A DNA stretch of 64,000 nucleotides from Blastobasis lacticolella (GCA_905147135.1 LR990045.1:16220173-16284172); one strand, 5' to 3'. Counted from the first letter of the stretch, positions 21,149 to 33,045 are shown. The notes: generated by a model from the letters alone, not told the origin. Program-made: numbers and translations.

Positions 21149-21747
21149 TCATTTACTGTTTAGTATTATGTGATCACTGCATACGTTTCTGTGCACCTTC
21201 CAGTCTAATTTCTGAAACATACAAAATTAACAGTCTTGTTATCTAAGATAGAAAGCCGACTCCAGATAATGGGAAAAGGCGTGGGGAAAGAAGAAGTTAT
21301 CTAATATAGAAAGATACTTTAAAAATACAATAAATGTGGGGAATATTTTTAAAACAACAATAAAAATTCAATAAAATTTAAAAGGAATAGGTAATATATA
21401 ACTTTGTAGACGGAGTTATCGAAATGTTATTTTAAATTGAAAAGTTAGGCTAAGTTAACAAGATATATTTCTGTTAAATTACGTTAAAATTATCACTCTT
21501 AATCGGTGTAGCTTGATTCTAGTTAATGTGAGCCAATTTGTGATTTCCATTCCAACGCATTTATGCTTACTTGACACTGGTAACTGCAATAGTAGATACG
21601 ATAGCAACCCAAACATTTAAGATTCGTAACACCCTTGCAAACGTAACAGGCGCTGGAATCAATGTATGATGCATTTGGATTGAGAGAGGTTACATGTGTG
21701 ATCAATGGATTAATGTTGTTCTGATTATTGTCTATTTTGTCCGTATT
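21149..21747 (-). other. MYND zinc-finger region, split across two exons
   Basis: Spliced order C-x2-C-x7-C-x2-C-x5-C-x3-C-x7-H-x3-C. The first six ligands are in exon 3 (21571-21747). Trp825, His828 and Cys832 are in exon 4 (21149-21211). The exact reconstitution of the pattern, in phase, is the best evidence for the splice model. Confidence 0.88.
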
Positions 21748-24681
21748 CTGAAAGACAAAACATAGATGTCATAAAATTAACTTAGTCTTAGTCTTCATAC
21801 TATACCTAAACCATTCATAAATTGATTAGTATGAAGTCATTCTACCATTGGATTCTTCGACAACGATTCGAATAGGGATACATTGACCTCTAATCTAATT
21901 ATAGCCTACTGATAACGTGGTCAATGATCATTTATGGCGGCTCAGAAGTCAGCGTTATAAGTAAATACGCATAATTTTGCATACCATTCATTTTTAATAA
22001 ATGTTTTAAAAACATTACAATTTGAATCATGAAAATCAATCAAGAAAAAGCCAATTGTGCCAAATTGCACCAAAAGTTAAAACTAAACTCGAGAAGTCAG
22101 TCTTGTGAATGCTAAGCGCTTAGGCAGATCGTAAGGCGTCAGGAAATTTTAAGGTGCCAACTTTACAGTTGTCAAGTTTAGTGTAATCGGGCATTGGTCG
22201 TTACAGTTATTTAGGTATGGCATGGCATTATATATCTAGGTATGCTATGTCACGAAGTGGTAAGAGAAAATTATGATAAAATACACTAAAAAATAAATGG
22301 GTAAGTACCTACCGTTGGATCCATAGAACTATTCAGGGACAGAGGTGACATGAACCCACTGTCACGGGAGTGCGACCTTGTAGCTTCCAGTGCATTTTGT
22401 TCTTGTTGCGGCTGCATTAAATTATTATTAAGTAGTGGTAGGCTATTATTTGGCGTGTTGTTTCCTGGAGGAATAATTTCCGATACCTTTTCAATAGATC
22501 TATTAGTGCAGAGTTCTGGGTGTGGATGCGGGTCTTTGGTTGGAATCGGGTCTTCGTTTGGTATAAAACTTATATTAATGTTACGGTTGCCATTTTTCAC
22601 ATCAATATCCACGCGCACGTTCCGAGGGACTTGTTGAAAAGTGGTTTGAGGAATTAAGTCGTAAGGTGGATATGTTCTCGACTCAAAAGGGTAACAACGG
22701 GCAGCTGTCGAATTCGAAGACTTTTTCTTCATTCGCGCATGTTTTAAATCTGGCCGTTTTAATGTATTATGCTCAGAAGAGTTTACTGGCCATTTCATAG
22801 CAGGATATAACATATTATTTTGCATACTGGGATTATTTTTGTTAATGTTCGACCCACTAAGAACATCAGGATTTCTTCCAACATTTGACATATTGCTTGT
22901 ATTTATATTCTTCTTTAACATATTTGTATATAATATATTATTTTGCATACCGGGATTATTTGGGTTTATGTTCGACACCGTAGGAACACCATGATTTACT
23001 ACAACATTTGACATATTGCTTGGATTTACATTCCATAACATATTTGTATATAACATATTATTTTGCATACCGGGATTATTTGGGTTAATGTGCGACCCAG
23101 TAGTGACACCAGAATTTCCATATACATTTACCATATTGCTTGGATTTAAATTCCGTAACATATTTGTATATAACAAATTATTTTGCATACCGGGATTATT
23201 TGGGTTCATGTTCGACCCAGTAGTAACACCAGGATTTCCTAAAACATTTGACATATTGCTTGGATTTACTTTCTGTAACATATTTCTATAAAACATATTA
23301 TTTTGCATACTGAGATTATGTGGGTTTATGTTCGACCTAGTAGGAACAACAGGATGTCCTCCAGCATTTGACGTAATACTTGTGTTTACATTATTTAACA
23401 TGTTTTTAAGTATAGGATTCAAAGTGCCTTGTGTGCGTGTGTATGTAGCGCGACTTTGTAAATTGTTTTGAGATATAAGACTCTCCATTTCCATTTCAAG
23501 ATTTGCAGCGTTGTTTAAAATCGTCTGTGTCTCCATTAGCTTTGCTTTATTTTTTGCCCAAGTGATCATTTCTTTGTATATCACTACGAAGTCACCGTAC
23601 GCATATCTGTTACCACATAGTTGGAGGCAATCATTTACGAATTTATTCATAAAGGCTGCGTTAGTCTCTTGCGGAACCATTACATTACTTATGACGGAAA
23701 ATGATAAAGAAAATAAATATTCTTTTGACTCAGAGTAATATGTAAATGCTAATTCAGTTTCCTTTTCGTTATTAGTTTTTTTTAAATCATAGTACTTGTA
23801 ATAATATTCTAAAATACGAATCGCATGTTCAGAAGCAGTTTTTAATACTAGGCCCATATATTTTTCAAAGTCTACAAAATTAGGATCGTTAGGTTTATTT
23901 GGGCAATTATTAAAACTATACTCTTCATTTAGACTTGTAGGACTTTTATAATTCAAATTTTGGTTGCTAGTTTCATTATTAAATGACGCAACGGATTTAA
24001 TGTGTTCATTTTGGACATATGTATGTAAAGCAGCTATGCCTCCAACAGCATTCTTTGCCCTTGGAACAGGATTTCTTGCCTGTGGAGGAGCTTGGCCCCC
24101 AACGTTATTACTAACTTCCAAGAAATTTCCAGAATTTTCGTAATTGTTAGCTTTTTTTGAAATGAACTCCACAATTTCTTTAAAGTCTTTTACATTCACG
24201 TTTGGAACGAAAATTGCATGACCTGGTAATTCTGGTTTGGACCCAGTTCGGTTTATTTCAGTTTGAAGCTTGTCTCTTTGAGATTCATGTTTTTCGTTTA
24301 GGTCAATTTCGGTTTGAAGCCCATTCATTTCAGTCTCATAGGATTTAAGTTTTTCATTTTGTTTGTCAACTGTTTTGATGTGAGTTTTTTGTACACCAAA
24401 TTCAGTTTGAGGCCCTTTCGTTTCAGTTTCATAGGATGTTCGACTTAATTGATGAACATTTAGAGATTTGTCTTCGTTCAAATTAATTTCTTCCTTAATG
24501 CTATCATCATCATCATCCATATCTTCAAATTCTACAGTTACGTCAACAGGTGCATCGAAATCAATAGCTAAAATATTGACGAGTCCATCTGAAACAAAGA
24601 ACGTATTTTTACTAATGGATCTATTCTATTCAGTAGGTAATTACATTTAACATATATGGCTTTTTACTTACGGTTTTCCAT
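21149..24681 (-). CDS. MYND zinc-finger protein with 40-residue tandem repeats, four exons, 841 residues
   Basis: Exons: 24672-24681 (ATG plus 7 nt, donor C|GTAAGT), 22313-24588 (acceptor TTTGTTTCAG, donor ACG|GTAGGT), 21571-21747 (acceptor CTTTCAG, donor CAA|GTAAGC) and 21149-21211 (acceptor TATGTTTCAG, stop TGA). Phases agree throughout (1, 0, 0), giving 841 codons. A further acceptor-like TTTGTTTCAG at 24735 suggests a 5' UTR exon. Domains: an acidic start with an Asp run (about 27-31), three degenerate SYETE..LQTE repeats, a predicted helical block at about 238-370, five 40-residue Met/Asn-rich repeats (about 400-602), a basic KHARMKKK patch, and a MYND finger with ligands C796, C799, C807, C810, C816, C820, H828 and C832, spacing as in the family. 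MYND fingers bind proline-rich partner peptides and are common in transcriptional co-regulators; a nuclear scaffold role is inference. The helical block faintly recalls the AF4/FMR2 C-terminal homology domain (weak, from memory). No gene name is assigned. Confidence 0.85.
22790..23395 (-). repeat. Five in-frame 120 bp (40-residue) tandem repeats in the MYND gene
   Basis: Unit consensus around NPNNPGMQNNMLYTNML followed by NPSNMSNV and GNPGVTTGSN. Four units are exactly 120 bp and one has an extra codon. Copies differ mostly by point changes, and the frame is kept in all. Related degenerate sequence was not seen elsewhere in the window. Confidence 0.9.
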
Positions 24682-24769
24682 TTTGACTTTGAATCAATCA
24701 CAAGTCATTAATAATCAAATAAAATGTTCAGTACCTGAAACAAAAATAAATGTGTTATTAATACCTATT

Positions 24770-25095
24770 TTTACTAGCTTTGACTGCATCCGTATGAATC
24801 GCGACTCGTCAGTGTGGACCGCGAATTCGTCAACGGGGATCGCAACTTCGTTGGTCTGGCGCCGCGATTTCGTCCGCGTGGACCGCGGCTTCTTCTACGT
24901 TTATCCCGACTTCGTCCGTATAGAGAAGATTAGGTTTTTGCTTTACTCTGAGATTCGTATAGTCTCGTTCAGTTCTCATTTTTAAGACAGTTTTTAAAAA
25001 GCTTTTCCTACTCATATTACAAAGCGTACTTTCTCGTTCAGTTCTCATTTTTGAGACAGTTTTCAAAAAGCTTTTTTCCTACTCATATTACCAAT
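24770..25095. repeat. Degenerate 'cgacttcgtccgcgtggacc' repeats and a 63 bp tandem duplication
   Basis: 24785-24915 holds four imperfect 'gacttcgtc-cgtgtggaccgcg' words. 24962-25085 holds two copies of 'tctcgttcagttctcatttt' followed by 'cctactcatatta'. The region sits just upstream of the MYND gene and may overlap its promoter; no core promoter was recognised. Confidence 0.6.
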
Positions 25096-26079
25096 TTGCG
25101 TACTTTTCCTTTTACAAATACGCAAGAGAGTGGTTTTCTCACAGAACAGAAAAAAATAATCCTGATGCAATGCATACTAATACGTTAACCTATGAATGCT
25201 GAAGAAAATGTTTCCACACATTGTTACGTACCGGTAAAACAGACTATTCACCTTGCATATGTCGAGGGTCTATTGACCTGGCTAACCATCGCAACGGCGG
25301 TTCTATTGCGAAACTAAACATTATAAAGAGAAACTATAAATAATGTATTTCAATACAGGTATAAAAATCAAAAGGCACAAAAAGCAAACAGTACAAACTA
25401 AATATATTACATGTACATATAAAAATCAAATAGAAGTAGGTATTTACGAAACGCTTGATAAAACATACATAAAATACATGGACCTTTTTTTTAGGCAATA
25501 AACTAAAATTGGCGTCCATTTAAATGATCGTCCATTTGGTTTTCGATGTGGTACACATGATGTATGTCAACCTGGTATTGAATAATTTTCTGTAAAAACG
25601 TTTAGATCTACACTTATATTACCGATAGGTTCGTAAGGAAATAATTAAATAAAATTTAATTACTTGTAGTAAAAGAAGGTAATCTATATACGTTAGCTTA
25701 ATTACCGCGCACAAGTCTTCCGTTCGGTCCACAGCAGTTACGTGCGTGTTTGCCATATTGACTCTTAAAACCTTGCTTGATTTTTATAACAAATAAACAT
25801 TAAATAGACGAGCGCATCAAGGTTGTTGTTTGAATGTCGAACATTCAAACTGGCGTCTTATTGATAATAACGTAATTCAATTGGATGATTAAATATTATG
25901 TGACAGAAGCGACAAAATGTGGTTTAACCAATTTGAAAGTCGGTTTTGGCTAAATGAAATCTACAGGCAAGAAGTTTCTAAGTCTAATCGACTGGAAAGT
26001 GAAAGATTTAAATGACTACTTATACATACTGTTGCTGACATATAATGGCTCTTTGTTATCGTGATTCTTCGTATACCTA

Positions 26080-27300
26080 CCATAAAGGGATAATTAGTAA
26101 GAGGCCCCTGATTGACCTGAACAATCTATAGTCTGGTGATAAAAATAATTACTTACTTATAGTGGTCTTTACTCTTATGACCGATATTGTTATTATATCA
26201 TTGTTTTTGCAATTTTAGGATTTTTCATAGGATTCAGGCGATTGTCGTGTTGTGCTGCCCCCAGAGTAGGAAGTTACAATTGTAAATAAAAAAAACATAT
26301 AAAGAAATAAACAAAACTGGGTTAAAAATGTGATATAAAAAAGATATCTGTGATGAATGTTGCGGCTGCCCAGTTTTAAGGATTCTACTGTGTAAGGAAT
26401 AACTAATCCTACATTTACAAAAGAAACAAAATTGAATTAAAAAGTAGATTAATGTAAAATTTAATAAGTGATTCTATAATTGTCTTCGATCATTACATAA
26501 TTACACTGATTGAAGATATTGTGGTATTTTACTGTGTGAATCAACGTTTTTTATTTATAAGTTTCTTGATATTACTGTACTTTATTTCATTTTATTTACT
26601 TAAGGAAAACCAACAGCAATGATTACAATATAAAATAACACTAGCAGCACAGAGCCAATTACAGGTTTCCACGGATAAAAATTGGATAAACTAATACATA
26701 CTTAACTAAAAGTTAAGCATTCCGAACAGTCTTTAAGATTACAAATTCAAACTTAAACTAAAATACACCTACAATACCCGAAAGTAATATCACAATTGTT
26801 GCTTAATAATATAGTTTGAAAAAAGCTCCAACGTATCCAAGTAATACTTTAGTATGCGGTTTCTCGCTGACTCACAACTTATGTTAAATAAATCAAAATC
26901 AATTCTCCTAGATAAAACATTAAAATTATTAGTTGCTCGCAATAGAAAGGTGTTCTTTCTATAATTGGGAGAAGCTTCTGGAACATGCAACGGGTCATTG
27001 CGTCTGAAGCATCTCACAGGTTTAATTCCTAGTCGTTTAATATCCATCAGTATTATACGAAACTACCTCCGGTATAATTTACCACGCGAGCGCGTTCGCA
27101 TGGATGCGAGCGATTGCGCTACCTATCTCTTTCACACTCGTGATAAGTTGCTACAGATAAAAAAGACAAGCATTAGAAAGCGAGCGCTCGCGTGAATGCT
27201 AGCGGTTCAAAAATAGGGCCCCAGTACTAGTAAAGAAATTGTAAAAATTGAGGTAAGACCATCAATAGAAAGGAATTAAGAATCTTGGTATATAGTGTAA
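26080..27300. repeat. Local duplication block X (matches 29650-29840 and 30560-31080)
   Basis: 26080-26230 matches 29680-29800; 26320-26575 and 27018-27300 match 30580-31080 ('gttcgcatggatgcg', 'aagcgagcgctcgcgtgaat', 'caatagaaaggaattaagaa'). A LINE fragment interrupts this copy but not the one at 30.6-31.1 kb. Confidence 0.8.
26575..27060 (-). pseudogene. 5'-truncated Jockey-like LINE 3' end inserted in block X
   Basis: The minus strand encodes an 85-residue piece (26790-27047) like a non-LTR ORF2 C-terminus (RCFRRNDPLHVPEASPNYRK). It ends in a 3' region whose + strand reads 'ttatttacttaaggaaaacc', the same terminus as the LINE at 36584-38268 ('tttattaaggaaaacaaaca'). Absence of this stretch from the related block at 30.8 kb marks it as an insertion. 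Confidence 0.7.
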
Positions 27301-28147
27301 CACCCATTCCCCTGACCCTAAATACTAAACCTACTACTAACATGACAGAGATGTCTCTAGCTATAAGACGTGTAACTTACACATAAAATACATTGGCCGT
27401 ACATCGTGATCGTCTAGCTTTAGATACATTACAAGGACCCTCTACCTTGTGTGTTTGATAAAATCGTGTGTCTAAATAACACCTTTAAGTTTATAAAATA
27501 TCGCTAAATTAATGGAAAACTCATTTAAAGGAAATGCGTTATATAGAATCACCGAACGGAAAAGTAAACCGTACAACTAGCAGGAGATCAAATCCGCAAA
27601 CAAGATAAACACATTAAAAGCCGCGCGCGCGCGCAGGAGTGAAGTATAAATTATCTGTGAAACAATTAAAAACATAAGAAAATAACCACAAGTATATTAA
27701 TACAAAATTAGGTTCAAATGAATGCATCGTGTAAAATACGCGAGTGAAATAAAAAATCAACACACAAGAGATACCTAATTCTCGTGCAAAACGTAGACCA
27801 TCAACACCAGTACTCGAAAATACCACGCGGTGCCTGCGCGCGCGCACTCTTTGTATCAACGAAATATCCCTAGCCGAAGAACAACCACCCAGTCCAAGGC
27901 TCGGGACCTTAGACCAACTGTCGTTCTCGTCTTCCTTCCTTTCGCCCCTCAACCCCGCATCCTAAAGCGTGGGAAAAGCAACCAATAATTTTTCCATGAA
28001 TGACAAGGTCCGCTTGTCGCCATTCTTTGTTTTTTTTTCCTGGACTATCTATCACTTTTGTAACAAACAAAATATATCGACGCAACGCTAATAGCAATAT
28101 CAGGTCATAAAAATAAAGAAATCCAACCGCCTGCCATAAAGACAAAC
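27300..28147. other. No gene recognised
   Basis: Contains two CG-dinucleotide tracts ('gcgcgcgcgcgca' near 27620 and 'gcgcgcgcgcac' near 27838). Minus-strand open frames at 27614-27952 and 27909-28196 lack splice or codon support. Confidence 0.35.
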
Positions 28148-28157
28148 GCGCGTACCA

Positions 28158-28586
28158 CGGGCGTAGCCAGGTTTTGGTTTTAGGGGGGGGGTTCAAGATC
28201 GAAACATATGCATATCGATTCGTACTCCCCCCCCCCCCCTATTCCTACATTTTGGGTAATCGAAATAAATGTAACTGAAAATGAAGAAAAAGCGAGCGTA
28301 GCGAGCTCGAAATTGTTCAAATTTAGGCTCAATTGACTTTAGGGGTGAACATGATACCTACATATAACAAACATCAATGATTGAGTGTGCGCAGCGAACT
28401 CGGCTCGGACTTTTTGGTATACCTACATATTGGCTCTTTAAATCTGGATTTAATAGAGCGAGCGCAGCTAGCTCGAAATTTCGGCTGTAAAAATCTGGAT
28501 TGATCACGCGGCGCAGGCGTTGTGAGATGATTTGGAGGGGGGGGGGGGGGTTGAACCCCTTGAACCCCCCCCTCGCTACGCCTATG
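28158..28586. mobile_element. ~430 bp non-autonomous DNA element with 10 bp target duplication
   Basis: Flanked by exact GCGCGTACCA at 28148-28157 and 28587-28596. Ends are imperfect inverted 'cgggcgtagccagg' and 'cctcgctacgccta'. Near each end is a G or C homopolymer run. The interior has 'gcgagcgtagcgagctcgaa' words. The long duplication fits Mutator-like (9-11 bp) behaviour better than hAT (8 bp). Confidence 0.75.
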
Positions 28587-29016
28587 GCGCGTACCATTTA
28601 TTGTTTAAAATATTACTAATAAGACTAGAGAACAATATGCGTGAAGGAAGGAAGTCACCGCCGTTTCTTAGATTATTGCCGTCCCATTCAAACTTTAACA
28701 ACCATCTCAATAAATTCTCATTTTGACAATAGCCCACATGCGCGCAGCGGCGTCGGTTAAAATCGTGAGAAAGGCATTTCAACAACGATACTTTATTTTA
28801 TTTGTTTTATGGTATTTCCAAATTGCTGAAGCGATCACAATGAACCCCAAAATAAAACTTGCCAATAACGTAGTATGCTATTATTTTGTCACCCGAACAT
28901 GCGCATTTAAACACGACATACGAACACTTTTCAAAATCACATACCTATGGTAATAACTATATTAGTTACTGGAACGTACTTATGGCACACAAGGACTGTT
29001 ACAATAGCTAATAGTA

Positions 29017-29840
29017 GAAAAGGAATATCGAACTCCAAATTAAGTCTCTCACCATAGAATCAGGATCACTCTTCAGCCGCTATTAGGTATTTCTTGAGGG
29101 ATATGTTTCGTTGGTACCTAATATTTGACTCGCCGCACTGTATTTAACTGACTGTGTCAGTTAGGATAGGTTAGGAATTATAGGCTGACTGACACTTGAT
29201 CAAATCAATACTCTCACTACAAATCGCACTAGGAGAATAAAACTTTCGACTAGTGGGACTCCTTTATATAGATCTGGGGTCCTGAATAGGACCTCTGGGC
29301 AGGTTTGATATGTTATCTAAGGTAAGAATATAATGGGAAAGCTTAAAAGCCGAAATGGCCACATGCCATAAAAAGGGAACAAACAACAGTCATGGACAAT
29401 GAGCTAGATACGATACAATGTTTTGTAAAAGGAATACAATGGGAAAGGTAAATACAATGGTTTAAGGGCTAAAGGTAGGCTCTATCTACAGACAGTTTAG
29501 TAGGTAACAAGATAACAATACAGTCAAGAGATAAAAAAATTCAGACCTGGTTAAACTCTGGTTAAAGGGGTTTTTCATGGAGGGTTTGGTAGCGGGGAAG
29601 GTGAAAGGCCAGAGGGGATTTGCGGTTGACGTTGGGGGTTTCACTGATTCGCATACAATATAGTCCCCGAAAACCATAAAGGGATCATTAGTAAGCGGCC
29701 CGATTGACATAAACAATCTATTGTCTGATGATAAACATAATCACTGACTGTTGTCTTTTGTCTTATGACCGTTATTGTTATTAAATTATTGTTCCGCTCT
29801 ACCTGAGTTGCTGTGTTTGGCATTTTGCGATTTTTATGGA
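29017..29840. repeat. Duplication block Z, copy 1
   Basis: 'agtagaaaaggaatatcgaa' through 'gtatttaactgactgtgtca' and 'gacgttgggggtttcactga' to 'cgaaaaccataaaggga' matches 31081-31800 with scattered substitutions and small indels. Confidence 0.8.
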
Positions 29841-29897
29841 ATTTAAACGCTCGCCGCCTACCCCTGAACACTATGCTTTGTCTAATATAGGATCATA

Positions 29898-30410
29898 ACT
29901 TTGACAGCTCACTAATTGTTGGCGCGCTTATGAAGTTTCGTGTTTTTTTTCGGTACAATGTACTACTAATGTCGTTCTTAACAGACAGGCCCCGCCCCTT
30001 TAGTGAAGTGCCACGAATACCTAACGAATAACAACAGACAATCGAAAATCGGTATCCAAATAAAATAATCGATCATTTAAAATTAACATTTCGATAATTA
30101 AATTATTTTGTGCAACTATAATTCACCCTAAGAGACCTTTTACAACAACGATTTCGACTCGCGCGTATTCTACGGAATAGGCTAACTGACCGAATAAAAA
30201 TACGCACGTGTCGAAATCGTTGTTGTGGGAGCGTTTTAAGTGTCGTAAATCATTAATTCAAAAGAGAATAAATATTTTATTTTGTAGAACACTTTCAGAA
30301 TAACCATGCAACTATCGATTCCAAGTTCTATGAGAATGTTAATCGATAATCGAATACATTCATTAACGATTTTGCACTACCCCATCCCTATTGTGAGCTG
30401 TCAAAATTAT
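29898..30410. mobile_element. ~510 bp TIR element (TTTGACAGCTCAC ends), copy 1
   Basis: The left end 'tttgacagctcac' mirrors the right end 'gtgagctgtcaaa'. Inside is a long internal hairpin of 'caacaacgatttcga' with its complement near 30219. A second copy, split by a P-like element, occupies 54489-54533 plus 55709-56165. Confidence 0.75.
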
Positions 30411-30559
30411 CATCCTAAATTTGATAAAGTATAGTTAGATTACAATTAAACATAATATAGGCACATAACAAACAGGGGCAAATTAGACCAAGAAAGACAG
30501 ACTTTAATTAAAATGTACCTTTAAATACTTTATTTATTTGGTAAAAGACCGTAACAATC

Positions 30560-31830
30560 TACATAAAAGAAAAAATACAAAAATGGGTTAAAAATATTGT
30601 TTAAACAAGATATCTGCGATGAATGGTTGCGGCACAGCTAATGCAAAAGGAATTCCCAAAAATCTGCCCAGTTTTGAGGATTCTACTGTGTAATAAATAA
30701 CAACTAATCCTACATTTACAAAATTACACTAATTGAAGATTATTGTGGTGTTTTGCTGTGTGATCAACGTTTTTAGTTTCTAAGTTTCTTGACATTATTG
30801 CAGTTTAATTCCTAGTTGTTTGATCTATATCAATATTATTCGAAACTACCTCCAGTATCATTTACCACGTGAGCACGTTCGCATGGATGCGGGCGATTGC
30901 GCTACCTATCTCTCTCACACTCGTGGTAAGTTGCTAGAAATAAAAAGACAAGCATTAGAAAGCGAGCGCTCGCGTGAATGCTAGCGGTTCAAAAATAGGG
31001 CCCCAGTACTGGTAAAGAAAATGTAAAATTTTAGATAAGACCATCAATAGAAAGGAATTAAGAATCAAGGCGTATAAGTAACGGTAGAAAAGGAATATCG
31101 AACTCCAAATTATGTCTCTCACCATATAATCAGGATCACTCTTCAGTGACTATTAGGTATTTCTTGAGTAACTTTGTGTCGTTGGTACCTAATATTTGTC
31201 TCGCCGCACTGTATTTAACTGACTGTGTCAGGTAGGATAGGTTACGAATTATAGGCTGACTGACACTTGATCAAATCAATACTGTCACTAAAAATCGCAC
31301 TAGGAGAATGAGACTTACAACTAGTGGGACTCCTTTATACAGACTTGGGGCCCTATAGGGCCCCTGGGCAAGTATGGTAAGTTATCTACTTTAAGGAAAG
31401 AATACAATGGAAAAGGTTAAAAGATAAAACCAGCCATATAAAAGGATTAAATAATTCTATAGATATAGATAATTAGCTAGATAAGATACAATGTTTTATG
31501 AAAGGAATTCAATGGAAATGGTTTAAGGGTATAAAGGTATGCTCTATCTACAGATAGTATAGTAGGTAACAAAATAACCATATAGTCAAGAGTAAAATAA
31601 AAACTGGTTAAACAAAGGGCGTTTTCACACCGAGTTTGGTGGTGGGGGAAGTAAAGGGTCAGAGGGGAGATGCGATTGACGTTGGGGGTTTAACTGATTC
31701 CCACCACTGATTCTGACCATATAGTCTCCGAAAACCGTAAAGGGACCACTAGTAAGTGACCCGATTGACCTGAACAATCTATTGTTTGATGATAAATATA
31801 TTGAGAATCATCTTGATTTGAATTCAGCAA
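30560..31830. repeat. Duplication blocks Y and Z copy 2
   Basis: 30560-31080 is the LINE-free version of block X. 31081-31800 is the second copy of block Z. Their junction near 31075-31085 shows that the blocks are parts of one longer duplicated unit. Confidence 0.8.
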
Positions 31831-32101
31831 AATGTGGCATTGTCACCTTCTCCCGAAAGTGGAAACAGATTACCTTTGATTATAAATGGTTGAACTCAGG
31901 TCTCCAAGGGAGTTTTCCATGCGCAATTTAGGTGTAATACACGACAGAAAACGAATGCCACTATCAACAAAGCATCTAGAATGTTGAGATTTGTGATGCG
32001 TTGCGCCAGGGTCTTCTCCAAAGCAAAAACTTTTAAAACTATTTATTATACTTTCGTACACAGTGACCTGGAGTACGCGTCCCAGATTTGGACCCTGCTT
32101 A
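31797..32101 (+). pseudogene. Jockey-like LINE RT fragment, 5' part of an interrupted copy
   Basis: Frame pieces read SAKCGIVTFSRK and, near the right edge, DLEYASQIW-like, typical of the post-catalytic region of Jockey-type ORF2. Stops are frequent. The sequence resumes at 32884 after a mariner insertion. Confidence 0.65.
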
Positions 32102-32883
32102 ATACTGTGATCAAAAAGTAAGGTGAAATTGTCATTTAAAACTCCCGGGCATTAGAAAGAAGCGTCTGTTTGTCAAAAGGTTTGATTATCCCGAGCTACA
32201 CGTGTTTTTTAAACAATAAAAAGTGAATTTTTAGATTTTTACAATGGTTGATTTTGTTGATGGGTGATTTTAAAGAACTTGCATCAAATTTTGTTTGTGG
32301 AACGAATATTCTTATGTGATCAAACTATGGCACAGAAAAAACGTTTATAAGTGGTACAACGAGTTCAAAGCTGGCCGAGAACGCGTTGAAGACGACCCGC
32401 GCTCTGGACGACCATCAACGTCTACCGACGAGGGCCACGTCCAAAAGATCAAAGATTTGATGCTTGAAAATCGTCGATTGATAATAAAAGACCTCGCTGA
32501 TAGTGCTGGAATATCATTTGGCTCAGCCCAAACCATTTTGAAGGATGCTTTGTGTCTCGCGTCAAGTCTCGATTGGTGCCAAAAACGCTCTATTTTTTGG
32601 TAAAAAGCGTAGCGTTGATGTGAATGAGACTTTGCTGTCTGACTATCAGGACCACTTGAAATGAATCATTACTGGAGACGAGACTTGGATTTATGCATAC
32701 GACCCTGAAACCACCGACCAATCCAGCGAATATTGGCAAGACCGAAAAGAACACGGCAAAGTCGGTCGAAAATCAAGGTTTTGTTGACAGTTTTCTTTGA
32801 TTATCGTGGTGTGGTGCACTATGAATTCCTTCCGCCTGGCAAACTGTCAACAAAGAATATTATTTGAGCGTTATGCGTCGTTA
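32102..32883 (+). pseudogene. mariner-like element, 3'-truncated, nested in a LINE
   Basis: Transposase frame at 32295-32603 has the HTH linker (KWYNEFKAGRERVEDDPRSG, then PSTSTDEGHVQKIKDL). After a frame change it continues with IITGDETWIYAY (first catalytic Asp) and FFDYRGVVHYEF (second). The third catalytic Asp and the 3' inverted repeat are gone; the sequence stops near VMRR. A 5' ITR-like 'gatcaaaaagtaaggtga' is at 32110-32127. Confidence 0.8.
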
Positions 32884-33045
32884 AATGTCAGGCGCCTCGA
32901 GAACATTCAAAGAAATTTTGTTTGTTACTTGTGCTTTCGCCTAGGTGAGGAGTATCATTCAGAGAATTACCTGGACGTGTGTAGTCGACACAAGTTTTGG
33001 TTAAAAAGAGCTGGAGCAAACTTATTAAAGAAAACTAATGAATGA
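32884..33045 (+). pseudogene. Continuation of the interrupted LINE
   Basis: RRLENIQRNFVCYLCFRLG continues the ORF interrupted at 32101, ending with a TGA at 33043-33045. Together with 31797-32101 it gives the pre-insertion LINE fragment. Confidence 0.65.

Noticed and set aside
27614..28196. Overlapping minus-strand frames of about 100 codons
   Set aside because: Low-complexity translation, CG-dinucleotide tract at one end, and overlap with a MITE border.
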